Part shown: one piece after another, positions 28,601-33,716 of the stretch
Layout of the letters: each line of letters starts with the position of its first letter
How positions within the stretch are numbered: position 1 is the stretch's first letter
Origin: CAYWNA01 sp964459305
GTDB lineage: Bacteria > Planctomycetota > Planctomycetia > Pirellulales > Pirellulaceae
NCBI GenBank assembly: GCA_964459305.1
Contig: CAYWNA010000139.1
Coordinates: 1-33,716 of the forward strand
DNA: 33,716 nt
Direction of reading: 5' to 3'
The notes under the pieces: model-generated
Databases searched by the model: none
The model's input: the letters and a program-made list of their open reading frames with translations, nothing else
Told to the model about the DNA's origin: nothing
Translations under genes and position numbers: made by a program

Positions 28601-28778
28601 CAGACTCGGCCGGCGCTTCGAGCACCAGTGCCCGGTCCAGCGAGAAGGTCCCTTCCTCGAAGCTGACCTTCTTGGGGAAAGGCACCAGGCGCAGGGCAGA
28701 GACATCCTCGGCCGGCGCGCGGCTGATTGGTCCCACAGTCAGTGTCATCAGGGCAACCAATGTCAGTCGACATTTCAT
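25653..28778 (-). CDS. GH20-type beta-N-acetylhexosaminidase-like secreted protein
   Basis: 1041 residues with a signal peptide (about 1-23, cleavage near APA-ED). Residues about 25-150 form the GH20 N-terminal zincin-like domain (F-P-K-K-V-S-F-E-E-G-T-F, then G-G-P-G-V-L-H-A-A-Q-T-L). The catalytic barrel follows, opening I-Q-D-W-P-A-L-R-W-R-C-F-Q-D-D. The acid/base pair is Asp304-Glu305 in F-N-V-C-C-D-E-T-H-G-L, replacing the common G-G-D-E. W-G-D and W-E-D-D blocks lie further on. The last 450 or so residues are a helical linker and beta-rich domains of unknown type. Probably removes N-acetylhexosamine from glycans outside the cytoplasm. It starts 36 bp after the HZS-alpha-like gene, so the two are probably co-transcribed. 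The ATG has GGGAG upstream. Confidence 0.85.
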   Translation of the reverse strand: MKCRLTLVALMTLTVGPISRAPAEDVSALRLVPFPKKVSFEEGTFSLDRALVLEAPAESAGLIGRLIGEELKRAGCKTPEVRPIDGDAKFLRLCPKPVQQRPSVEFRQGATPEDYMLTVQPDAVVGASPGGPGVLHAAQTLCQIVRANRIEKTKLPCLAIQDWPALRWRCFQDDMTRGPSSTLDTLKGEVVVGSYLKMNLFTYYMECQYHFKKHPKIGPEDGSLEPEDLKALVAFSKAYYMDILGNQQSFAHFGNILKHDEYASVRENMGVLSPAKEESYELLDDLYSEVCPLLPFEMFNVCCDETHGLDKGPSKELAAEIGVGGVYVRHIRRIHDILKNKYNKRMMMWGDIILHHPDKLDQIPKDTVMLTWGYGARDSFEHQIIPFKESGYEFFVCPGISNWRLILPNFAVATTNIRNFVRDGAKLGAIGMLNTDWEDDGESLQGDRWHGHTWGAECAWNASTTTPDDFNRRVGAVLFGERGDHFGQAIKLLAQTHSMPGMQGMNNRRFWEDDFPPIRNAAAAKVSGDRLLAIVRPAIEHLEACKKEATVNADFLDHFLYGARRMELIGQRMLDGLEASELYVEAYGAPPQEALERLDRVEALARRNRDALESLGREFERLWLAECKPYALDWTMDRFTAAVNSSDELLARLAQARKDVEAGKPLPAPEKVGLAPSEAFARRTRPHKIETVTLAPTVAWADPSATHRLGFVVKAGPVDRVELPLELDVALPAGLTARPARAFVLPAQGAAQEIPAQLGLAQKATKSRLCLVIPGPIAQKKQTLVHVYLGSAGAASSLPEAVRTSDAPDGMKWIENDKVRLLLGPEGAHVYRWEVKALEGRDLTQPGQGNWAGLADVPGDHRNLPNTLTCTARGPALVQYECRDETGLVKTINVFAGTSWMEVIFNEPVAYFWNFDNPKNFAADGPTPGAYLFSNDKAGPVGKQADGVAAQVKAQAHWAVKFNPQKLALGMTTPEAAARFVLAPGSGAGGVGIEGGPPVGHFVTYAGLLTSEPKQQMEQLRNTLDFTKQPEVVLFAVEKKP

Positions 28779-28814
28779 GGCAGGTTCTCCCGGTCAAAAG
28801 GACCCATCATGGCG

Positions 28815-31670
28815 TTACTCAAGGTCCGGCCCGGCGATGCGCTCGCCGCGGAGTTGCTTGGCTTGGTCTTCGGGGTTGAAGGTGCCGTAGAACAGTGCGT
28901 TCGCATCCATCCACGTGACGATTCGCTCCCACTCGTCGTCCGAGAGCTTCACGTCGTAGTGGCCGTCATCCAGCAACTTCGTCAGCTTGCTGGCCCGGGC
29001 ACCGAACCGATCGGGCGCCGTCAGGGGCTCATAGTTGTTTTGCGGATTGCCCCAGGCCGTGTATGCGACCAGCGGGATCAGGGCGTTGTACGATCGGCTG
29101 AACTGCTCCGCGGGTTCGCCGGTCAGGACGACTTTGCCTTCGGGCGTGTCGGGTTTGTGGCAGCGGACGCAGTGGCGGTCGAGCACCGGTTGCACCAGGA
29201 TCGGATAGCTCAATGGGCACGAGCCGTCGGGGCCGGGGACGATCGCCGAGGGCTCCCGCGCCAGCGACAAGGCTCCGCCCGGCTCGATCACGGTGCCGCT
29301 GCGCGGTTCGTGGCACCCTACGCACGAGAGCTGTTCGCCCGGCTGAAGGTACGTCAGCGACCGCATGGTCTGCACGGCCCGCCCGCGCGCGTCGAGCGCC
29401 TGGAACAGCACGGGCAGGCCGGCCGGCACGCGGAAGTAGGCCGAGCCGTCCACCTCGACCGGCACCGTGCCCAACACCTGCTTGCCCGGCGAGGCATTCG
29501 CCGCGCCGACGCGCGGGTTGTTAGCGTGCGGCGTGGTCTTCGGCAGCACCTGAACGATCCGCAACGCTCGGATCTCGACGTCCGGCAGCTTCGGCCAACT
29601 TTCGTGGACGCTCTTCAGGAAGAACGTGCCCTCGGGCTGCTCGGCAGTGCTTTCGCCCCATCGCGAGGTCATTTTCAGCACCGGTGGCTTTTCCCTGGGG
29701 CGCAACGGGATGGGCCACTGGCTGGAGATATTGGGATCGCGGTACAACAGCTCCTTGTTGCCGAAGGCGTCGCACAGGTACAGCCCGAACATGTTGGGCC
29801 GATTCGCCCCCGGCTCGCCCCGCAACCGATCGTAGCTGTAGGCCGCCAGGAAGTACGTTTCCGATAGCGGGTAGGGCGACCGATAGCAGTGGCCCGGCCA
29901 ACGAAGCTCTTCCGCGGTGACCGTTCGGTCCTTGGACACCGCGCGGCGCGTCGGTCCCCACCCTTTGTCTTGCGGATCGTCGAACCGCGTCGGCTGAGAG
30001 ACCGGGATACCCCGCATCAGCCTGATTTCCGATTCGGGAAACGGGGCATCGGGCGTGAGCCGAGTGATCGATCCCGGACCGTCAACGCCGTAGGTTGTGT
30101 CCAGTAACACGGTCGAACCGGCCGTCATGCCGTGGTGCGGTGCGGCCGTGGCCATCACCTTGGCCGAGCCCGGCACGCTGCGCGCCTCCCACGTGCCGAC
30201 CGGGTTGAAGGTGTTGTTGCCGTAGTAGATCTGCACGTTGCTGCCGTCCTGCCGCGCCGTCCAGAGCTGTTGGTAGAAGACGGCGTTGCGGTCGACGTAA
30301 TCCCAACGGGTGTAGATCACGCGGCCGTCGTTCAGCACGGACGCGTCCCATTCATTGGTCTCGTGGAACGAAATGGGGCGTGGATTCGAACCGTCGGCCT
30401 CCGCCACCGCCAGCGTGTACACATAGCAGGGCCCGCGCCCGCAACGGTGGTAACCCCCGCGCCGGGTCGAGACAAAAAGCAGCTTGCCATCCGGCAAGCA
30501 GGTGGGCGAGAAATCGTCGTAGGGGCCGTCGGTCAAGCGCCGAACCTCGGCGCCGTCGGAGCGGACCGAATACAGGCGATAATACCGGTCGGCAGTGCCC
30601 GGGTCGCCCCAACTCTTCGGCGTTGTGTCGCACTCGCAGAAAGCAAAGTAGACCATCCGGCCATCGTAGGAGACTTCCGGATGCAAGTAGCTGCCGTCGG
30701 GCAGGTCGTCGGCCAGTTGCCTTACCCGCATCGACCGGCCCGGTTCAGCCAACACGAACACGCCTCCGCCCGGCTGGGCCGTGTAGCCGTAGTACTGAGT
30801 GAGCTGATGCGCCATGACCGACGGGACCCGCTTGGCGAATACCAACGGGCCCACGTCGGCCAACGGGTTCGCGAGCACCATCTCGCGTCGCAGGCGATGT
30901 GCGCTCGCCCAGAGAGCCTCCCACTGGGCATCGGTCGCGCCGGCGTTGTCCTTCAGTACCCGGTACTCCTCGCGCAGCGATTCCCAGGCCCTCCGCCGAT
31001 CACCCAATTCGACCCCGCCCCCGGTCAAGTCTACCAGAAGCGCATCGCCGCGCGCCAGAGCCACCTCGATTGCCTGACCGTAGCTGCGAGATTCGCGCAG
31101 CGTGGCGATACCATCCTGCATGCGCCAGTCCCATTCGATCAAAGCCTGCTCGATAGCCGACCGCAACGGCGGCGAACACCCGACGGCGCCCGGCTGCGGA
31201 TAATCGCGCTGCCGCGGGTCCATAGCAACGACCGCCACGTTTTCGCCTTCGACGATCCTTGGGGCGTCAAGTTGAACCGCGGTCGCGCCGTCCGGTGCCG
31301 AGACATCGATCACCAGAACCGCCGTACCATCCTTCGCCTCCAATCGCACCGCCACGTCGGCCGGCGAACCCTCGATAAGTTTCGTGTCGACCAGCGCCTT
31401 GGCTTGCCGGCCGCCGGAAGCGACGGCAGTACGGATTGTGATCCGCCGGCCTTTGTCCAATGCAGCCATGGCCCTGCGCGGCGGGTGGCCCATCAAAGCA
31501 AGCTGGGCACCTTCGTCTTCGGCGAACAGCCAGAAACCAGCCACGGTACCGTGCATCGGGAGGACCGGCTTGCCGTCCAGCGCGACCGTCGTTTCCCAAT
31601 TCGGTTCCGCCGCACCGGCAGAGGCCGCGGCCACCAGAGCCAAGCACAACAGTATGCGATGTAGTGACAT
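28815..31670 (-). CDS. HZS-alpha-like beta-propeller protein with two c-type heme sites
   Basis: 951 residues. GGAGG (31676-31680) is 5 nt from the second of two adjacent ATGs (31670) and only 2 nt from the first (31673), so the second is preferred. The signal peptide ends near GAA-EPN. The middle has TolB/PD40-like propeller repeats (Y-D-D-F-S-P-T-C-L-P-D-G-K-L-L-F-V-S-T-R and W-D-A-S-V-L-N-D-G-R-V-I-Y-T-R-W-D-Y-V-D-R) and the G-x-W-E-A-R-S-V-P-G-S region seen in proteins with the hydrazine synthase alpha-subunit middle domain. Two CxxCH heme motifs follow: CVGCH (from about 783) and CVRCH (from about 834). Located in the periplasm or equivalent. Such proteins are common in non-anammox Planctomycetes and their reaction is unknown. 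No other anammox gene is present. Confidence 0.85.
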   Translation of the reverse strand: MSLHRILLCLALVAAASAGAAEPNWETTVALDGKPVLPMHGTVAGFWLFAEDEGAQLALMGHPPRRAMAALDKGRRITIRTAVASGGRQAKALVDTKLIEGSPADVAVRLEAKDGTAVLVIDVSAPDGATAVQLDAPRIVEGENVAVVAMDPRQRDYPQPGAVGCSPPLRSAIEQALIEWDWRMQDGIATLRESRSYGQAIEVALARGDALLVDLTGGGVELGDRRRAWESLREEYRVLKDNAGATDAQWEALWASAHRLRREMVLANPLADVGPLVFAKRVPSVMAHQLTQYYGYTAQPGGGVFVLAEPGRSMRVRQLADDLPDGSYLHPEVSYDGRMVYFAFCECDTTPKSWGDPGTADRYYRLYSVRSDGAEVRRLTDGPYDDFSPTCLPDGKLLFVSTRRGGYHRCGRGPCYVYTLAVAEADGSNPRPISFHETNEWDASVLNDGRVIYTRWDYVDRNAVFYQQLWTARQDGSNVQIYYGNNTFNPVGTWEARSVPGSAKVMATAAPHHGMTAGSTVLLDTTYGVDGPGSITRLTPDAPFPESEIRLMRGIPVSQPTRFDDPQDKGWGPTRRAVSKDRTVTAEELRWPGHCYRSPYPLSETYFLAAYSYDRLRGEPGANRPNMFGLYLCDAFGNKELLYRDPNISSQWPIPLRPREKPPVLKMTSRWGESTAEQPEGTFFLKSVHESWPKLPDVEIRALRIVQVLPKTTPHANNPRVGAANASPGKQVLGTVPVEVDGSAYFRVPAGLPVLFQALDARGRAVQTMRSLTYLQPGEQLSCVGCHEPRSGTVIEPGGALSLAREPSAIVPGPDGSCPLSYPILVQPVLDRHCVRCHKPDTPEGKVVLTGEPAEQFSRSYNALIPLVAYTAWGNPQNNYEPLTAPDRFGARASKLTKLLDDGHYDVKLSDDEWERIVTWMDANALFYGTFNPEDQAKQLRGERIAGPDLE

Positions 31671-31763
31671 CATATCCTCCGTGTTTGCGCGGTTATGTGT
31701 TTATTCAACGCGATCGAGGTCGACCCTTGACACTTCAGAATTGGCCTCGTTGCCATGACTCCT

Positions 31764-31838
31764 TAGCCACAAAAAACACAAAAATGCACCAAAACAGATC
31801 CGTCTTCCCTTTCGTGTCTCTTCGTGCTTTTCGTGGCC
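31764..31838. repeat. TAGCCAC...GTGGCC hairpin repeat R1
   Basis: A 75-bp imperfect hairpin: TAGCCACAAAAAACACAAAA on the left and TCTTCGTGCTTTTCGTGGCC on the right. Its closest relative in the window is R4 at 33605, with which it shares the internal CACCAAAAC-GATC-GTCTT segment. Confidence 0.7.
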
Positions 31839-32083
31839 CTGCCGTTTTCACTTTGAGTTGAGAACTGAAATCATCCGTGGGTGTCTCACTCGGGCGAGCA
31901 CGTTATGGTGCGACCGATCCGAGACAAATCCACCAACGCCGTCTATCATCCTACAGCGCGAGCGGGCTGACGCAACACACTCTGTGGCGACGATCGCGAC
32001 CAGTAGCGATCCCTGCCCGGCGCTGGAGGTGGGTAGTCGGCCGTTTGCCGTGGTACAATATCTACGCGTGCCTGGCGTGCAGA
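31839..32083. other. Stretch without a recognisable gene
   Basis: About 245 bp between R1 and R2. Short open frames exist on both strands, but none has a ribosome site or a recognisable product. A TACAAT near 32054 has no convincing -35. Confidence 0.3.
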
Positions 32084-32155
32084 TAGCCACGAAGAGCACA
32101 AGAAGGCACGAAAAAGGGCTTTTCATTTTTGTGGCTCTTTGTGTTTTTTGCGGCC
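32084..32155. repeat. TAGCCAC...GCGGCC hairpin repeat R2
   Basis: A 72-bp imperfect hairpin. It is most like R3 (shared AGCACAAGAAGGCACGAA and GTGTTTTTTG). It lies 46 bp before the GxxExxY start codon, in direct orientation with R3 on the other side. Confidence 0.75.
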
Positions 32156-32201
32156 GACATGAATCATGGTCAGGAACAAATTGGAGGAAGGGCGGCGAAA
32201 G

Positions 32202-32588
32202 ATGAAATGGGAAGATATCAACCAATTATGTGACGTAGTGAGAGAAACGAGTTTTGCGATTCACAAGTACCACAGAAACGGTCATCTTGAAAAGGTCTAC
32301 GAGAACGCACTCGTGCATCGCCTGCGGAAACAAGGTCTGAAAGTCGAGCAGCAGCACCCTCTCACGGTTTATGACGAAGACGGCACGATTCTTGGCGAAT
32401 ACTTCGCTGACTTGTTTGTAGAAGATTGCCTGATCGTGGAACTCAAGGCGGTCAAGGCGACCACCGATGAGCATGTCGCTCAGTTGCTGGGATATCTGAA
32501 ATCGTCACGGATCGAGACTGGCCTACTGATTAACTTCGGCGCGGCCAGACTCTACGTCAAGAAGTACCTGATGACACGGGAAGGATAG
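32202..32588 (+). CDS. GxxExxY family protein (PDDEXK_3-like nuclease fold)
   Basis: 128 residues from the ATG at 32202. The frame is open from 32166, but family members start like M-K-W-E-D-I-N, and the purine-rich GGAGGAAGGG precedes it. The name motif is G-H-L-E-K-V-Y, followed by E-N-A-L-x-x-R-L-R-K-Q-G-L. The PDDEXK-type core is G-E-Y-F-A-D-L-F-V-E-D-C-L-I-V-E-L-K, giving Asp and E-x-K. A nuclease function is suggested by fold only. The gene is framed by repeats R2 and R3, and its TAG stop (32586-32588) is the first three bases of R3. Confidence 0.85.
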   Translation: MKWEDINQLCDVVRETSFAIHKYHRNGHLEKVYENALVHRLRKQGLKVEQQHPLTVYDEDGTILGEYFADLFVEDCLIVELKAVKATTDEHVAQLLGYLKSSRIETGLLINFGAARLYVKKYLMTREG

Positions 32589-32658
32589 CCACGAAAAGCA
32601 CAAGAAGGCACGAAGAGGGGCGTTTCAGTTCTTGTGGTTCTTCGTGTTTTTTGTGGCC
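32586..32658. repeat. TAGCCAC...GTGGCC hairpin repeat R3
   Basis: A 73-bp imperfect hairpin, a direct repeat of R2. Its right end is 6 bp from the first recognisable kinase codon (32665), so it marks the breakpoint where the kinase gene lost its 5' part. Its left end supplies the stop codon of the GxxExxY gene. Confidence 0.75.
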
Positions 32659-32664
32659 AACTGA

Positions 32665-33011
32665 GCAACGCATGTCGCTCTCAAGATTCTGCGTAGCCGA
32701 AGTCTGGAGAGCGAACCGTTCAAGAGATTCAAGAACGAGGCCCACGTGCTTAACGACTTGCCGGATGTTGAGGGCATAATCCCGCTAGTTGACAGTTGCA
32801 CTTCCGATTTACCCGCGTGGATAGCTTTGGAATTAGCAGAGTGGCTAGAAGGCCAAGACAGTTTGCCTTTCTGCGATCTAGTTAGGTTTGTGTCCGAGAT
32901 TGCCATGACACTGGCCCAATTGGCTGAGAGAGATGTGTTTCACCGCGACATCAAACCAGCGAACCTCTTCATTCACCGAGGTCGCGGAGCTGTTTCGGAT
33001 TTCGGGCTGGC
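32665..33011 (+). pseudogene. Truncated Ser/Thr protein kinase fragment
   Basis: The frame after an in-frame TGA (32662-32664) reads T-H-V-A-L-K-I-L (the VAIK lysine), then F-K-R-F-K-N-E-A, and later H-R-D-I-K-P-A-N-L-F-I and S-D-F-G-L-A. The glycine-rich loop and everything before it is missing, cut at repeat R3. After D-F-G-L-A (about 33011) the kinase stops and the DNA becomes BrnT sequence. The activation loop and C-lobe are absent, so it cannot be an active kinase. The frame itself stays open, out of frame with BrnT, and runs into the antitoxin frame. Confidence 0.8.
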
Positions 33012-33149
33012 TACTCCATGGGCCTGTCCGCCGCAGGCCGGTTGCTGGTGGTGTCACATACCGACCGCGGCGACAAAGTACGAATTATCAGTGCTCGCAA
33101 GGCGAGCCGCCGCGAGCGAAAGGACTGCGAGGATGGCAACTTCCCCTGA
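33012..33149 (+). pseudogene. C-terminal fragment of a BrnT-type toxin
   Basis: In a frame different from the kinase fragment, from about the ATG at 33018 to TGA 33147-33149: S-M-G-L-S-A-A-G-R-L-L-V-V-S-H-T-D-R-G-D, then I-I-S-A-R-K-A-S-R-R-E-R-K-D. This is the conserved second half of the BrnT ribonuclease toxin. The N-terminal half is missing, replaced by the kinase fragment. The stop overlaps the antitoxin start by 17 bases, the usual arrangement for this pair. Confidence 0.75.
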
Positions 33150-33366
33150 AGACATCGAGCCGGTTGACGACGAACTACGGCCTGAGTACGACTTTCGCTC
33201 AATGCGCGGCGTAGTGCGAGGTAAGTACGCAGCCAAGTATCGTGAGCGGCTGCGCGTAGTACGTCTGGCCGACGATGTAGCTGAAGCGTTTGACGACGAG
33301 GCGGCGGTCAACAACGCACTTCGGGAGTACCTGCGGACGCACCCAAGCGAGCAGAGCTCAGCGTAA
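33133..33366 (+). CDS. BrnA-like antitoxin (D-E-L-R-P-E-Y-D-F family), orphan
   Basis: 77 residues from the ATG at 33133, with AAGGA 9 nt upstream. D-D-E-L-R-P-E-Y-D-F, then V-R-G-K-Y-x-x-x-Y-R-x-R, then V-R-L-x-D-D-V-A-E-A-F and D-E-A-A-V-N-N-A-L-R-E-Y-L. The last part looks like a ribbon-helix-helix DNA-binding unit. Members usually follow a BrnT-type toxin gene, bind the toxin and repress their own promoter. Here the toxin is only a C-terminal stub, so the antitoxin is an orphan. The reading frame continues upstream into the kinase fragment by chance; the short start is preferred because the family ends there. Confidence 0.75.
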   Translation: MATSPEDIEPVDDELRPEYDFRSMRGVVRGKYAAKYRERLRVVRLADDVAEAFDDEAAVNNALREYLRTHPSEQSSA

Positions 33367-33604
33367 CTGATCGGTGAATCAGAGTTGGCTCGCCTTTCGG
33401 TTTTCTAAACTCGTTCCTATCTTCATTCCTTCGCCCAATCGTCTCCAAGGACGGCTTGCTGCGAAGCTGCCCAAGCTCCGCAAGCCGCGGGACGGGCTTC
33501 GCAATCGCCGGGCATTTCACGGACTCGTTCTCGAACCTCTCACTTCTCACAACCACGCCAGGATTTACATGTCGAGCATCGCGGAATCGTAGACGGAAGA
33601 GAGA
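33367..33604. other. Stretch without a recognisable gene
   Basis: About 240 bp. It contains short frames on both strands with no recognisable product and no ribosome site. Confidence 0.3.
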
Positions 33605-33665
33605 CAGCCACAAAAAACACAAAAATACACCAAAACGGATCAGTCTTAGTTTTCGTGCCTCTTGG
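33605..33665. repeat. Hairpin repeat R4 (left arm, truncated)
   Basis: CAGCCACAAAAAACACAAAA, then CACCAAAACGGATCAGTCTTAG, nearly identical to the left half of R1. The right arm breaks off after CGTGCCTCTTGG and continues as an unrelated GAAGCGGCTTCGCCGC hairpin towards the window edge. Confidence 0.6.
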
Positions 33666-33716
33666 ACGAAGCGGCTTCGCCGCGGGAGTGGGGAGCGGTT
33701 CTTCGCGGTTCTAGGC

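Noticed and set aside
28815..31670. Evidence for anammox metabolism (hydrazine synthase)
   Set aside because: Only an alpha-like protein is present, no beta/gamma subunit or hydrazine dehydrogenase gene; such paralogues occur widely in other Planctomycetes.
31858..32205. A 115-codon + strand frame between repeats R1 and R2
   Set aside because: Half of it is repeat R2 in translation; no motif or ribosome site.
33012..33366. A complete toxin-antitoxin system
   Set aside because: The N-terminal half of the BrnT toxin is missing; only the antitoxin is intact.
32746..33366. A 206-residue kinase-related gene starting at GTG 32746
   Set aside because: It is a frame running by chance through a kinase fragment, an out-of-frame toxin stub and the antitoxin; the kinase part begins earlier and lacks essential regions.

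Overview
The window is a scaffold from a member of the Planctomycetota, most likely Pirellulales-like. The evidence is two giant secreted proteins carrying the planctomycete N-terminal motif (R-R-L-L-x-E-P-L-E-x-R-x-L-L), an ECF sigma factor paired with a Ser/Thr kinase-WD40-TPR protein, an iduronate-2-sulfatase-type sulfatase, a hydrazine-synthase-alpha-like cytochrome protein, dapL, and many dispersed palindromic repeats of the kind seen in these genomes. It looks like a draft or metagenome assembly, because two 100-N gaps lie inside one gene.

Layout: 1-1.5 kb holds a secreted sulfatase (-). At 1.6-1.9 kb is a small secreted protein (+). From 2.3 to 22.9 kb is a co-directional (-) block, read from right to left: ECF sigma factor, membrane Ser/Thr kinase with WD40 and TPR repeats, a 1989-residue subtilisin-like protease with Calx-beta, propeller and PKD domains, and a giant (about 2889-residue) repeat and beta-helix protein. 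The two N-gaps lie in tandem repeats. The repeat phase of their flanks predicts true gap sizes of 0 (or n x 303) and 327 bp (plus n x 462), and these sizes restore one uninterrupted reading frame.

The most interesting find is a pair of short, structured transcription units on the + strand (about 10948-11077 and 17515-17645). Each sits just upstream of one giant gene and diverges from it. Both copies have a GTTTGC -35, a 17-bp spacer, a perfect TATAAT, a 15-bp variable stretch, a hairpin with base changes on both arms and a conserved loop, and a strong hairpin followed by a T-run that looks like an intrinsic terminator. They look like two paralogous small RNAs of about 95 nt, which would be antisense to the leaders of the giant surface-protein mRNAs if those start further upstream.

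From 23.4 to 25.7 kb lie a metallophosphoesterase/beta-helix chimeric remnant, several palindromic repeats and dapL (lysine biosynthesis). From 25.65 to 31.67 kb is a two-gene (-) unit: a diheme HZS-alpha-like beta-propeller protein followed by a GH20-type hexosaminidase. The last 2 kb is a graveyard: a GxxExxY (PDDEXK-like) gene framed by two copies of a hairpin repeat, the second of which abuts a kinase fragment lacking its 5' end. That fragment is joined to the C-terminal part of a BrnT toxin, which still overlaps an intact antitoxin gene.
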